A stretch of 64,000 bases of DNA from Thalassobium sp. R2A62. GTDB lineage: Bacteria > Pseudomonadota > Alphaproteobacteria > Rhodobacterales > Rhodobacteraceae. Below are positions 26,377 through 35,258 of this stretch, one piece after another. The notes beneath the pieces were generated by a model. It was not told where the DNA came from, searched no databases, and worked only from the letters and a program-made list of their open reading frames with translations. Location of the stretch: assembly GCF_000161835.1 (NCBI RefSeq), contig NZ_GG697169.2:1846418-1910417 (forward strand), in the 5' to 3' direction. Each line of letters starts with the position of its first letter. Position 1 is the first letter of the stretch. A program made the position numbers and the translations under genes.

Positions 26377-27350
26377 TGCAGCTCACCCCATTTGGAACAA
26401 CGATGAACGGCCAAGACGTGGGCCAGATCACCCTCGACAATGGAACCTTGCGGATTTCCGTCCTGACCTATGGGGCGATCCTGCAATCGGTTCATATGAA
26501 CGGGGTTGATCACAACCTGACACTGGGCACGCAATCCTTGGCCGACTACGAGGACAAGATGCAGTACTATGGCACTGTGATCGGGCCCATCGTGAACCGT
26601 ATCGCGGGTGCCAAAGTTGAAATTGACGGGTTAGAGCACCGGCTAGAGGCGAACCAAGATCGCCGTCACAGCCTGCACAGTGGTTCGCGTGGATTGCACA
26701 AACAGGTCTGGGACATCGCCGACTATTCGGATCATTCCGTCACGCTTAAACTGCGATTGGGCGACGGCGTTTGTGGTCTACCGGGCAACCGCGAATTTGC
26801 GGTGATCTACCAGATCGAAGACGCCACACTGACCATGACAATCAAGGCCATCAGTGACGAACAGACAGTGATGAACATCGCCCATCATGGGTATTGGAAC
26901 CTGAACGGTCATGGGCCGTTCGAGGGGCACAGCATGCAGGTTGCGGCTGATGCGATGCTGCCCACCACGGACGAAGGCATACCGACAGGTGAGATTGCAC
27001 CGGTCGATGGGACCATTTTTGACCTACGCCAAGAGACGCGATTGGTGCCCGATACGCATCACTTTGATCACAATTGGGTTTTGTCGGATCGTCGCCAAAC
27101 GCTGCGCGATGTGGCGTGGCTGCGCGGGCAATCCGGTGTCAGCATGACCGTGTCGACCACGGAATGCGGGCTGCAAATCTATGACGGGCGTGACACCGAC
27201 AACCACGGGTTCGTCAACAAAGCGGCCCTCGCGATTGAGCCTCAGAGCTGGCCAGATGCACCGAACCACCGGTCGTTTCCCAGCATCGACCTAGGTGCAG
27301 GTGAGCCGTATTTGCAGTTGTCCCGCTATACCTTTGCCAAGGAAGACTAG
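26376..27350 (+). CDS. galM: Aldose 1-epimerase (galactose mutarotase)
   Basis: The 324-residue beta-sandwich enzyme interconverts alpha and beta anomers of free galactose. The family signature around AHHGYWNLNGHG (general acid His) and the C-terminal catalytic Glu in ALAIEPQSWPDAPNH are visible. It supplies the anomer needed by the dehydrogenase after GH36/GH42 cleavage. The start at 26376 (TGATG) is coupled to the GH42 gene. It ends the operon and overlaps the convergent urate hydroxylase gene by four bases. Confidence 0.92.
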   Translation: MQLTPFGTTMNGQDVGQITLDNGTLRISVLTYGAILQSVHMNGVDHNLTLGTQSLADYEDKMQYYGTVIGPIVNRIAGAKVEIDGLEHRLEANQDRRHSLHSGSRGLHKQVWDIADYSDHSVTLKLRLGDGVCGLPGNREFAVIYQIEDATLTMTIKAISDEQTVMNIAHHGYWNLNGHGPFEGHSMQVAADAMLPTTDEGIPTGEIAPVDGTIFDLRQETRLVPDTHHFDHNWVLSDRRQTLRDVAWLRGQSGVSMTVSTTECGLQIYDGRDTDNHGFVNKAALAIEPQSWPDAPNHRSFPSIDLGAGEPYLQLSRYTFAKED

Positions 27351-28564
27351 CGCGCTGCGCGGTACCACGCGACGATCACATCCCGTTCGTCTTGGGTGAT
27401 CCGCGACAGGTTCGCGGGCGGCATTGCATGGCTCAGGCCCGCTTGGAAATAGACCGATTTCGCGGCGGCGGCGACCTGCTCAGGTGTTTCCAGCAGCACA
27501 CCTTTGGGGGCCCAATACAGGCCTTCCCAAACGGGTTCTTGGGCATGGCACATCGCACAACGTCCCCGAACAATTCCGTGCACTTCGTCAAAACCATCAG
27601 ACGCCATCAACCGCTCAACACCGGGTGTGGCCATAGCCACATCCGAACGGGTGGACGGCGACAAAGACGACAACCACGCGATGATCAAGAAGATGACAAT
27701 CGTCGCACCCCATGTCCAATGAGCGTCGCCCTGACGCGCATGCATCGTGTTGAAATAATGCCGGATCGTAACACCCATCAAAAAGACAAGGCTGGCGATG
27801 ATCCAGTTGTATTCAGTGCCGAACGACAGGGGATAGTGGTTGGACAGCATCAGGAAAATCACGGGCAGCGTCAGATAGTTGTTATGAGTGCTGCGCTGTT
27901 TGGCGATCTTTCCGTATTTCGCATCAGGGGTCCGGCCCGCCTTAAGATCGGCAACGACGATCCGCTGGTTCGGCATGATGATAAAGAACACGTTGGCCGA
28001 CATGATGGACGCAGTGAACGCACCCAGATGAAGCAAGGCTGCGCGACCCGAAAACACGGATGTGTAGAAATACGCCATCGCAACGAGGATCACATAGAGC
28101 AGCAACATCAAACGTGTGTTGTCGTCGCCAAACTTGGATTTACAGATCTGATCATACACCACCCAGCCAAAGGCCAGCGATGCCAGTGAGATCAAAACCC
28201 CCTGCCATGCCGAGATGTCGAGGACGTTTGGATCGATCAAATAGAATTCAGCCCCGAGGTAGTAAACGAGGATGAGCATCGCAAAACCCGAGAGCCATGT
28301 GGAATAGCTCTCCCATTTGAACCAAACTAGATCGTCAGGCATTTTCTCGGGTGCGACGAGGTATTTCTGGACGTGGTAAAAACCACCACCATGGACCTGC
28401 CATTCTTCGCCATCCGCACCAGAGGCAAGGTTGCGATCACGGTGCAAACCCAAATCCAATGCAATGAAATAGAACGACGACCCGATCCATGCGACCGCGG
28501 TGATGACATGTAGCCACCGCACGGCGAATTCGAGCCATTCCATCAAGAGTGCTGCGTCAAACAT
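27347..28564 (-). CDS. puuD: Urate hydroxylase PuuD (membrane urate oxidase with cytochrome c domain)
   Basis: The 405-residue protein has an N-terminal membrane part with about eight spans (DUF989 type, LHVITAVAWIGSSFYFIALD near the start) and a C-terminal cytochrome c domain with one haem site CAMCH and a distal Met in SHAMPP. PuuD oxidises urate to 5-hydroxyisourate and passes electrons to the respiratory chain rather than making peroxide. Partners for the next steps (UraH, UraD) are encoded beside it. An AGGAG site precedes ATG 28564. Confidence 0.93.
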   Translation of the reverse strand: MFDAALLMEWLEFAVRWLHVITAVAWIGSSFYFIALDLGLHRDRNLASGADGEEWQVHGGGFYHVQKYLVAPEKMPDDLVWFKWESYSTWLSGFAMLILVYYLGAEFYLIDPNVLDISAWQGVLISLASLAFGWVVYDQICKSKFGDDNTRLMLLLYVILVAMAYFYTSVFSGRAALLHLGAFTASIMSANVFFIIMPNQRIVVADLKAGRTPDAKYGKIAKQRSTHNNYLTLPVIFLMLSNHYPLSFGTEYNWIIASLVFLMGVTIRHYFNTMHARQGDAHWTWGATIVIFLIIAWLSSLSPSTRSDVAMATPGVERLMASDGFDEVHGIVRGRCAMCHAQEPVWEGLYWAPKGVLLETPEQVAAAAKSVYFQAGLSHAMPPANLSRITQDERDVIVAWYRAAR

Positions 28565-28576
28565 CTGCTGGTCTCC

Positions 28577-28936
28577 TTAGCTGCCGCGATACGTTGAATA
28601 GCCGAACGGCGAGAGCAACAACGGCACATGGTAATGGCTGTCGATATCCGAAATCCCGAAACGAATTGGGATAACGTTCAGAAAACGCGGGTCTTCGGCA
28701 GGTGTGCCGGTGGCATCAAGATAGTCGCCCGCATGAAAAACCAGTTCATATTCGCCAGTGTCAAATTCATCAGCAGGCAGGATGTGGCTGTCGGTTCGCC
28801 CATCATCATTGGTGACCAAACTGCGAATGGACGTGCGTGCGCCACGGCTTAGAGAAAAGAGTTCGATTCTCAATCCCGCTGCCGGAATACCCCGCGCGGT
28901 GTCCAAAACATGTGTCGTCAAATAGCCTTGTGCCAT
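28577..28936 (-). CDS. uraH: 5-hydroxyisourate hydrolase (transthyretin-like)
   Basis: The 119-residue protein has the family markers LTTHVLDTARGIPA at the N-terminus and the C-terminal YRGS tetrapeptide, both part of the tetramer active site. It hydrolyses 5-hydroxyisourate from PuuD to OHCU. It lies 12 bases upstream of puuD in the same transcript. The 155-base divergent spacer to the + strand genes must hold both promoters; no clear operator was recognised. Confidence 0.95.
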   Translation of the reverse strand: MAQGYLTTHVLDTARGIPAAGLRIELFSLSRGARTSIRSLVTNDDGRTDSHILPADEFDTGEYELVFHAGDYLDATGTPAEDPRFLNVIPIRFGISDIDSHYHVPLLLSPFGYSTYRGS

Positions 28937-29091
28937 CTCGTGTTCTCCCTCGCCTGACCCTAGCGTCTATTTGCGCCATCCATGTCCCAAATTCGACCTG
29001 TTGGCCACAAAATCTGGGCTGCGCTCATTTTTTATGCGTCGCCTCTGTCGTTTTGATGTAAACTTCTTGCGGGAACTGGGACAGAGCTAAA

Positions 29092-30498
29092 ATGAAACGC
29101 TATCCACGCGATATGATTGGGCATGGGGCCAAGCCGCCGCATGCCAGCTGGCCAAACGGCGCCAAAATTGCTGTTCAAATCGTCATCAACTACGAAGAAG
29201 GTGGCGAGAACAACGTTTTGCACGGCGATGCAGCGTCCGAGGCGTTTTTGTCCGAAATCGTCGGCGCTGCGGCGTGGCCGGATCAGCGGCACTGGAACAT
29301 GGAATCCATCTATGAATACGGCGCGCGCGCAGGTTTCTGGCGTTTGCACCGTTTGCTGCAGAATACACCTGTGACCGTTTATGGCGTCGCCGAGGCGCTC
29401 GCCCGATCCCCCGAACAAGTCGCTGCAATGCAAGACGCAGGTTGGGACATCGCCAGCCACGGATTGAAGTGGATCGAATACAAAGATTACGCGCCCGAAG
29501 ACGAGCGTGCGCATATCAAACGCGCCGTCGAGCTGCATACCCAAGTCACAGGCAAGCGTCCGACCGGTTGGTACACGGGGCGCTGTTCAGAAAACACGCT
29601 GCGGCTGGTCGCAGAAGAAGGCGGATTTGATTGGTGCGCAGACAGCTATGCCGATGATCTGCCCTACTGGACACGTCATGGCGACCAAGACCAATTGGTC
29701 GTGCCCTATACGTTGGACTGCAACGACATGCGGTTTGCCACGCCACAAGGCTTCAACTCTGGTGATCAATTCGAGGCGTATCTGCGTGATACCTTTGATG
29801 CGCTATATTCCGAAGGCGATGACGCACCCAAAATGATGTCGATCGGGCTGCATTGCCGCCTGATAGGGCGGCCCGGCCGTGTCCAAGCGCTCAAACGGTT
29901 CCTAGAGCACGCAAGCGGCCACGACGGGGTTTGGTTCGCCACGCGCCAAGAGATCGCCGAGCATTGGGCCAAGACCCACCCACCCGTTCATTACGGTCGC
30001 CCCTCTGAGATGCAAGAAGACGCATTCGTGGCGGCGTACGGCAGCATTTACGAGCATTCCCCGTGGGTGGCACAGGCCGCCTATGCCAGTGAACTCGGTC
30101 AAGTGCATGACACAGCCGCGGGTCTCGCTGGGGCGATGGCGACAGTGTTTCGCGGCTCGGATCACGACAAACGTTTGGCAGTTCTGACCGCACACCCGGA
30201 TTTGGCGGGCAAATTGGCCGAGGCGAAACGGCTGACAGCCGAGAGCACGACAGAACAGGCCAGCGCAGGGCTGGATGCCCTGACGGATGAAGAACGCACA
30301 ACATTCCAAGAGCTGAACGCTACCTATGTCGCCAAGCATGGGTTCCCGTTCATCATTGCAGTGCGCGACCATACCAAAGCGTCGATCATGAAGGCGTTCC
30401 ACACCCGCATCGACAACGATACGGCGGTCGAGTTTGACCAAGCCTGTTATCAAGTGACCCGTATTGGTCTGCACCGTCTCAAGGATCTGCTTCCATGA
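29092..30498 (+). CDS. puuE: PuuE-type allantoinase fused to OHCU decarboxylase (UraD)
   Basis: The 468-residue protein joins two urate-pathway enzymes. Residues 1 to about 312 are a polysaccharide-deacetylase-like allantoinase (PuuE; motifs NYEEGGENN, SHGLKWIEY, GLHCRLIGRPGR). Residues from about 318 (PSEMQEDAFVAAYGSIYEHSPWVA) to the end are OHCU decarboxylase (UraD), with its catalytic His in YEHSPW and a C-terminal FPFIIAVR. It would therefore make allantoin from OHCU and then allantoate. Fusions of this kind are known in alphaproteobacteria. Its stop overlaps the next gene (ATGA). Confidence 0.92.
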   Translation: MKRYPRDMIGHGAKPPHASWPNGAKIAVQIVINYEEGGENNVLHGDAASEAFLSEIVGAAAWPDQRHWNMESIYEYGARAGFWRLHRLLQNTPVTVYGVAEALARSPEQVAAMQDAGWDIASHGLKWIEYKDYAPEDERAHIKRAVELHTQVTGKRPTGWYTGRCSENTLRLVAEEGGFDWCADSYADDLPYWTRHGDQDQLVVPYTLDCNDMRFATPQGFNSGDQFEAYLRDTFDALYSEGDDAPKMMSIGLHCRLIGRPGRVQALKRFLEHASGHDGVWFATRQEIAEHWAKTHPPVHYGRPSEMQEDAFVAAYGSIYEHSPWVAQAAYASELGQVHDTAAGLAGAMATVFRGSDHDKRLAVLTAHPDLAGKLAEAKRLTAESTTEQASAGLDALTDEERTTFQELNATYVAKHGFPFIIAVRDHTKASIMKAFHTRIDNDTAVEFDQACYQVTRIGLHRLKDLLP

Positions 30499-31310
30499 CT
30501 TATGCGTTCCCACCCGGCGGTCTACCCGGCCAGCATGTGATGCCCGACGGTAAAGCCGTGTTCACGACCGCCTATGCATTTATCCCCGCAAACACGATGC
30601 GCGATATCGTGACCAGCGTGCTGCCCGGCTGGACCGACACACGCGCGTGGATCATTGCACGACCGATGACAGGGTTTGCCGAAACCTTTGCCCAATACGC
30701 GGTAGAAGTCGCACCAGGCGGCGGCAGTGACGCACCTGAACCGGACGCAGGCGCCGAGGCTGGCATCTTTATCGCGACAGGCGAGATGACCCTAGTCATT
30801 GATGGCACCGCGCACATGTTAACCGCGGGTGGCTATGCCTATGTCCCGCCCAGCGCGGTCTGGTCTGTCAAAAACAACGCCGCAGAGCCGCTTCAATTTC
30901 ACTGGGTTCGCAAACGGTGGCAACCGGCTGTTGGTGTCACTGAACCCGATGCGATTATCACGTCGGATGCAGACACACCGCCGACACCTATGCCAGATAC
31001 AGGCAAATGGGCGACCACGCGCTTTGCCGATCCAGATGACCTGCGCCACGACATGCACGTCAATATCGTGACCTTTGAACAGGGCGGACTGATCCCATTT
31101 GCCGAGACCCACATCATGGAACACGGGCTTTATGTTTTGCAGGGCACCGCACGGTACCTGCTGAACACAGACTGGGTCGAGGTCGGTCCGGGCGATTTTA
31201 TGTGGTTGCGTGCTTACTGTCCGCAGGCCTGTGTTGCGACCAGCGACGAACCGTTTCGCTATCTGTTGTATAAGGATGTAAACCGGCATCCTGATTTGGT
31301 GCTGAAATGA
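30495..31310 (+). CDS. (S)-ureidoglycine aminohydrolase, bicupin
   Basis: The 271-residue protein has two cupin domains (about 50-125 and 185-265), with the second carrying HIMEHGLYVLQGTARYLLN. It converts (S)-ureidoglycine from allantoate to ureidoglycolate. It is overlapped on both sides by urate-pathway genes (ATGA junctions), which fixes its role better than the cupin fold alone. Named UGHY/AllE in different systems. Confidence 0.88.
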   Translation: MTYAFPPGGLPGQHVMPDGKAVFTTAYAFIPANTMRDIVTSVLPGWTDTRAWIIARPMTGFAETFAQYAVEVAPGGGSDAPEPDAGAEAGIFIATGEMTLVIDGTAHMLTAGGYAYVPPSAVWSVKNNAAEPLQFHWVRKRWQPAVGVTEPDAIITSDADTPPTPMPDTGKWATTRFADPDDLRHDMHVNIVTFEQGGLIPFAETHIMEHGLYVLQGTARYLLNTDWVEVGPGDFMWLRAYCPQACVATSDEPFRYLLYKDVNRHPDLVLK

Positions 31311-31786
31311 TCCAGTGCCAACCTCTGACCCGCGACGCCTTTGCCCCGTTCGGGGAGGTTCTTGAATGCGCGGGCAGCCCTGACAAGATCATCAACCAAG
31401 GTTTGTGCGGGCGGTTCCACGATCAGGCCGAGATGGACTTTGGCCCCGATGGTCGCGCGGGGATCAGCCTATTTGACGCAGAACCCCGCAGCTTGCCCTT
31501 TACGCTTGATCTGATGGAGCGGCACCCCGAAGGCAGCCAAGCCTTTGTGCCAATGACCGAGCATCCGTTTTTGGTGATCGTCGCATCTGACAAGGATGGT
31601 CGTCCTGATGATGTCCAAGCCTTCATCACTGCGGCGGGCCAAGGCGTAAATTATCATCGCAACGTCTGGCATGGGGTTCTAACCCCGCTACATGCGCCCG
31701 GATTGTTTGCTGTAATCGACCGAATTGGAGACACTCCCAATTTGGAAGAGCATTGGTTGGAGACACCACTATCGATCCAACCGTAA
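31307..31786 (+). CDS. allA: Ureidoglycolate lyase
   Basis: The 159-residue AllA-family protein splits ureidoglycolate to glyoxylate and urea. The family segments FAPFGEVLE, ERHPEGSQAFVPM and YHRNVWHGVLTPL are present. It ends the translationally coupled puuE-uraD / aminohydrolase / allA set. Confidence 0.92.
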   Translation: MIQCQPLTRDAFAPFGEVLECAGSPDKIINQGLCGRFHDQAEMDFGPDGRAGISLFDAEPRSLPFTLDLMERHPEGSQAFVPMTEHPFLVIVASDKDGRPDDVQAFITAAGQGVNYHRNVWHGVLTPLHAPGLFAVIDRIGDTPNLEEHWLETPLSIQP

Positions 31787-31799
31787 CCGCCCAAACCGG

Positions 31800-31813
31800 C
31801 CGACACGTGTCGG
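31800..31813. promoter_or_regulatory. Perfect 14-base palindrome upstream of the purine permease
   Basis: CCGACACGTGTCGG is fully self-complementary and lies 34 bases before the permease ATG in the 60-base spacer after allA. It could be a repressor site or, in RNA, a short hairpin. No T-run follows. Function is unknown. Confidence 0.4.
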
Positions 31814-31846
31814 GGGCAAATTCGAAAGACCAACGAGGGAAAGACA

Positions 31847-33169
31847 ATGACTGACACAAATCTGGGTGCTTATTCAGACCCCAACACAACACCCCCCATG
31901 GGGCAAACAGTGCCTCTGGGCCTACAACACGTATTGGCGATGTTCGCCTCTAACGTCACACCATCCATCATCGTTGCTGGTGCTGCTGGCCTCGCCTTTG
32001 GCGGCCCCGAGCAGATCTATCTGATCCAGATGGCGATGTTGTTTGCTGGTATCGCAACGCTGTTTCAAACCGTCGGTGTGGGCCCTGTCGGCGCGCGTCT
32101 GCCAATCATGCAGGGTACATCCTTTGCGTTTGTTGGTGTTCTGGCCGGTATCGCCGCGACCCAAGGTTTGGGCGTAGCACTGACCGCTTGTATCATCGGT
32201 GGTGCAATCCACTTCCTGTTGGGTGCTGTGATCCAGAACCTGCGTTTCTTGTTCCCACCACTGATCACAGGCTTGGTCATTTTGGCCATTGGTCTGTACC
32301 TCATGCCAGTTGCGATCAAATACGCAGCGGGTGGCGCAGCGACATTCCAGATGGAAGCTGAAAGCTTTGGCTCGTTGATGCACTGGTCGGTCGCTCTGAC
32401 CGTTGTGATCGTGTCCTTGTTGGTGAAGTTCTTCACCAAAGGGTTCGTCTCGAACGCTGCAATCCTGATCGGCCTGCTTGCCGGTTACGCACTGGCATTC
32501 GCGCTGGGCATGGTGAACTTTGGTGCCGTCGGCAAAGCCGCATGGGTCACATCGATCAAGCCTCTGCCATACGGCTTTGAATTCAGCCTCGGTGCAGTGA
32601 TTGCTGTCACCTTGGTCTCGATCGTTTCGGCGATTGAAACTGTGGGCGACGCATCGGCCACAACCAAAGCCGGCGCAGGTCGTGACGCGACTGACAAAGA
32701 GATCGCAGGCGCAACATACGCCGACGGTCTGGGCACAGCAGTTGCTGGCGTCTTTGGCGGTCTGCCGAACACATCGTTCAGCCAGAACGTTGGCATCGTC
32801 GGAATGACAGGCGTCATGAGCCGTCACGTTGTCACAGTTGCTGGTCTGATCATGATCGTCTGTGGTCTGATCCCGAAAATCGGCGCGATCATCGCATCTA
32901 TGCCTCTGCCCGTTCTGGGCGGTGGTGTGATCGTGATGTTTGGTATGGTGGCTGCGGCTGGTCTGAACATGTTGACCGAGGTCAAAATGAACCGTCGGAA
33001 CATGATCATCATCGCGGTATCGCTCGCTGCTGGTCTGGGTCTCAACCTGGTTCCAAGCGCTGTCCAGTACCTGCCAGGTGTTGTTAAGACACTGGCAACA
33101 TCTGCGGTGGCCCCGACTGCGATCGTCGCAATCGTGCTGAACCTCGTTCTGCCACAAGAAATGGACTAA
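31847..33169 (+). CDS. Xanthine/urate permease (nucleobase:cation symporter-2 family)
   Basis: The 440-residue membrane protein belongs to the NCS2 (UraA/XanQ/UacT) family with about 14 membrane segments. The family sequence motif QNVGIVGMTGVMSR is seen, and the acidic pair region SAIETVGDASATT is where purine specificity sits. Following the urate-degradation genes, urate or xanthine uptake is the best guess. A GAGGG ribosome site precedes ATG 31847, and a strong terminator follows the stop. Confidence 0.9.
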   Translation: MTDTNLGAYSDPNTTPPMGQTVPLGLQHVLAMFASNVTPSIIVAGAAGLAFGGPEQIYLIQMAMLFAGIATLFQTVGVGPVGARLPIMQGTSFAFVGVLAGIAATQGLGVALTACIIGGAIHFLLGAVIQNLRFLFPPLITGLVILAIGLYLMPVAIKYAAGGAATFQMEAESFGSLMHWSVALTVVIVSLLVKFFTKGFVSNAAILIGLLAGYALAFALGMVNFGAVGKAAWVTSIKPLPYGFEFSLGAVIAVTLVSIVSAIETVGDASATTKAGAGRDATDKEIAGATYADGLGTAVAGVFGGLPNTSFSQNVGIVGMTGVMSRHVVTVAGLIMIVCGLIPKIGAIIASMPLPVLGGGVIVMFGMVAAAGLNMLTEVKMNRRNMIIIAVSLAAGLGLNLVPSAVQYLPGVVKTLATSAVAPTAIVAIVLNLVLPQEMD

Positions 33170-33191
33170 GCGATCCCGTTTAGATCAATTG

Positions 33192-33223
33192 GGCCCCCGC
33201 CTGAGATGGTGGGGGCCTTTTTT
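33192..33223 (+). terminator. Intrinsic terminator of the urate operon
   Basis: A ten-base-pair GC stem (GGCCCCCGCC / GGTGGGGGCC) with loop TGAGAT is followed by six T. It lies 22 bases after the permease stop and before the convergent znuB end. Confidence 0.92.
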
Positions 33224-33231
33224 ATGCCCGC

Positions 33232-34029
33232 CTAGGCACCAATGCCGCGCGCCGTTCCAATCAGATTGGTCACGATGAACATCACCGTCGCGACACAGAC
33301 GATGCTGGGGCCTGCCGGCGTGTCGTACCACAATGACATATGAAGCCCGCCGATGGCTGAGCCCACTCCGATCACGCCTGCCGTGGCGGCCATGCGTTCG
33401 GGCGAGGTGCTGATAGGTCGTGCCGCGGCCGCCGGAATGATCAACAGGGCGGCGATCAACAACACACCGACCACTTTGATCGCGACCGCTACGACAACCG
33501 CCAGACAGAGCGTCAGGATCAGTTGTTCGCGTTTGGGATTAAAACCACTGGCATGGGCCAGATCAGGGTTAAGCGTTGCCGTTAATAGGGCCGTCCACCA
33601 CCAAGCCAGAAGCGCAAACACAGACAGTGCACCACCCCAGATAACGGCCAGATCAACACGCCCCACAGCAAGAATGTCGCCAAAGAGGTAGGCCATCAGA
33701 TCAAGCCGAACACCTTGAATGAACGACACAGCCACGAGACCAAAGGCGAGCGCCAAATGCGCCATAACCCCGAGCAACGTGTCCATTGCAAACCCACGTC
33801 CTGAGAGCGCGTTCACCGTCAACGCCATAAAAAAGGCAATCGTTAGAGCCCCTGCAAACACCGAAACCGAAAGCGCCAATGACAATGCGACCCCGAGGAT
33901 CGCCGCGTTTGCTGTCGCATCGCCGAAATAGGCCATACGCCGCCAGACGACAAAACATCCAAGAGGTGCAGCGGCAATCGCAACACCAACCCCAGCAAGG
34001 ATGGCGCGGAATTGAAAATCATCAAACAT
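33232..34029 (-). CDS. znuB: Zinc ABC transporter permease
   Basis: The 265-residue membrane protein of the ABC-3 family has about eight spans and forms the channel of the ZnuABC zinc importer. ATG 34029 overlaps the znuC stop by one base (TAATG); a reading four codons longer is less likely. It is the last gene of zur-znuC-znuB. Confidence 0.93.
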   Translation of the reverse strand: MFDDFQFRAILAGVGVAIAAAPLGCFVVWRRMAYFGDATANAAILGVALSLALSVSVFAGALTIAFFMALTVNALSGRGFAMDTLLGVMAHLALAFGLVAVSFIQGVRLDLMAYLFGDILAVGRVDLAVIWGGALSVFALLAWWWTALLTATLNPDLAHASGFNPKREQLILTLCLAVVVAVAIKVVGVLLIAALLIIPAAAARPISTSPERMAATAGVIGVGSAIGGLHMSLWYDTPAGPSIVCVATVMFIVTNLIGTARGIGA

Positions 34030-34760
34030 TAGTGGTCGCATTCATCGTGATTGTGGTGGTGATCATGGTCGTGCCGGTAGAGCGCCAGCGCTCCTTGGGT
34101 GCCGCTGCCGAACAGGGCGCGATATTCTGGTGCCGAAGCGAAGATGTCCGGTGTCCCGTGACAACACACATGCCCGTTCAGGCAAACGACACGGTCAGAT
34201 GCGCTCATCACAACATGCAGTTCGTGGCTGACCATCAGAACGGCACAGTTCAAGTTGCTGCGCACCTCTTCGATCTGGCGGTAAAAGTCTGCGGACCCTG
34301 GTTGATCCAAACCTGTCGTCGGTTCGTCCAAAATCAACAGATGGGGTTTTTCAAGAACCGCACGGGCCAAGAGGACGCGTTGAAACTGCCCCCCAGAGAG
34401 CGCAGTCATCTGCCGTTTAGAAATTCCCCCGACCCCTGCATTCTCGAGTGCGTCTTGCACTTCGGATTTAGACCGTCGCGTTGGCAGATTAAGAAAGCGG
34501 CCGACAGTCATGGGGAGAGTTGGGTCAATCGTGAGCCGCTGTGGAACGTAGCCAATGCGCAGGTTCGCGTCCTTGACGATCGTGCCGGACGATGGTTGCA
34601 CTGCACCGACGAGTGCCCTGATCAATGTTGTTTTTCCCGAACCGTTCGGGCCAACAACAGCCACGATTTCACCTTTTGAAATAACAAAATCGACATTCCT
34701 GAGCGCCGTGTGCCCCCCAAGAATGACGGTTAGCCCTTTGGCTGAAAGAAGACCGGTCAT
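34029..34760 (-). CDS. znuC: Zinc ABC transporter ATP-binding protein with His-rich tail
   Basis: The 243-residue ATPase has Walker A GPNGSGKTT, signature LSGGQFQRVLLARA, Walker B LLILDEP and SHELHVVM. The last 14 residues (HDHDHHHNHDECDH) form a metal-binding tail, known in other ZnuC proteins and probably sensing or buffering zinc. The ATG at 34760 overlaps what would be the restored stop of zur. Confidence 0.94.
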   Translation of the reverse strand: MTGLLSAKGLTVILGGHTALRNVDFVISKGEIVAVVGPNGSGKTTLIRALVGAVQPSSGTIVKDANLRIGYVPQRLTIDPTLPMTVGRFLNLPTRRSKSEVQDALENAGVGGISKRQMTALSGGQFQRVLLARAVLEKPHLLILDEPTTGLDQPGSADFYRQIEEVRSNLNCAVLMVSHELHVVMSASDRVVCLNGHVCCHGTPDIFASAPEYRALFGSGTQGALALYRHDHDHHHNHDECDH

Positions 34761-35235
34761 TGTTTGTCATCTTTGCAGCTGGGCATAGGCCTTCGACCTC
34801 GAGAACGGTGCGCTTGATTTCAAAACTTGCTGCTACTGCTGCGTGTTCTAGCGGACCATTCTCGATCGGCTCGCTTGCTTCGGCCACCGCGTCACAGCTA
34901 CGGCAAATCATAAACGCAGGTGCATGAGCCTCGCCCGGATGGGCGCAGGCGACATAGGCATTCAAACGCTCAATCTTGTGAGCAAACCCATTGGCCACGA
35001 GAAAATCCAATGCGCGGTAGGCTACAGGTGGTTGAGACCCCAAACCCTCGGCACCAAGGATTGCAAGGATATCATAGGCACCCAATGCGTTGTGCTCTGA
35101 CAGCAAAATCTCGAGCACGCGCAACCGGACAGGGGTCAGTTGTAGCTTGAGTTCGGCGCATTGCACTTGGGCTTCAGCAACCGCCGAGGATACGCATTGA
35201 TTATGATCGTGGGTTTGGAATCCAGTGGCAGCCAT
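34669..35235 (-). CDS. zur: Zur-type zinc regulator with frameshifted 3' end
   Basis: The protein is a Fur-family repressor: N-terminal winged helix (LTPVRLRVLEILLSEHNALG), CRSC zinc-site pair and the dimer region. As written, the reading frame runs past the normal end: after GLCPAA it continues for about 33 unrelated residues inside znuC and stops at 34669. If one base is added between 34777 and 34778 the end becomes GLCPACKDDKQ followed by TGA at 34757-34759, overlapping the znuC ATG exactly. So the original gene very likely spans 34757-35235 with a CPAC motif, and a base is missing here. The start is ATG 35235. Confidence 0.85.
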   Translation of the reverse strand: MAATGFQTHDHNQCVSSAVAEAQVQCAELKLQLTPVRLRVLEILLSEHNALGAYDILAILGAEGLGSQPPVAYRALDFLVANGFAHKIERLNAYVACAHPGEAHAPAFMICRSCDAVAEASEPIENGPLEHAAVAASFEIKRTVLEVEGLCPAAKMTNNDRSSFSQRANRHSWGAHGAQECRFCYFKR

Positions 35236-35258
35236 CAAATTTCCTAGCCATGGGATAA

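Noticed and set aside
28937-29091. Operator in the divergent urate promoter region
   Set aside because: No convincing inverted repeat or consensus promoter could be picked out by eye.
31922-33157. A 411-codon open frame antisense to the purine permease
   Set aside because: Product is rich in Cys, Gln, His and Asp, as expected from reversed hydrophobic codons; the sense frame is a textbook NCS2 transporter.
34669-34800. Programmed frameshifting in zur
   Set aside because: No slippery heptamer or following structure is visible; a simple one-base loss restores the motif and gene junction exactly.
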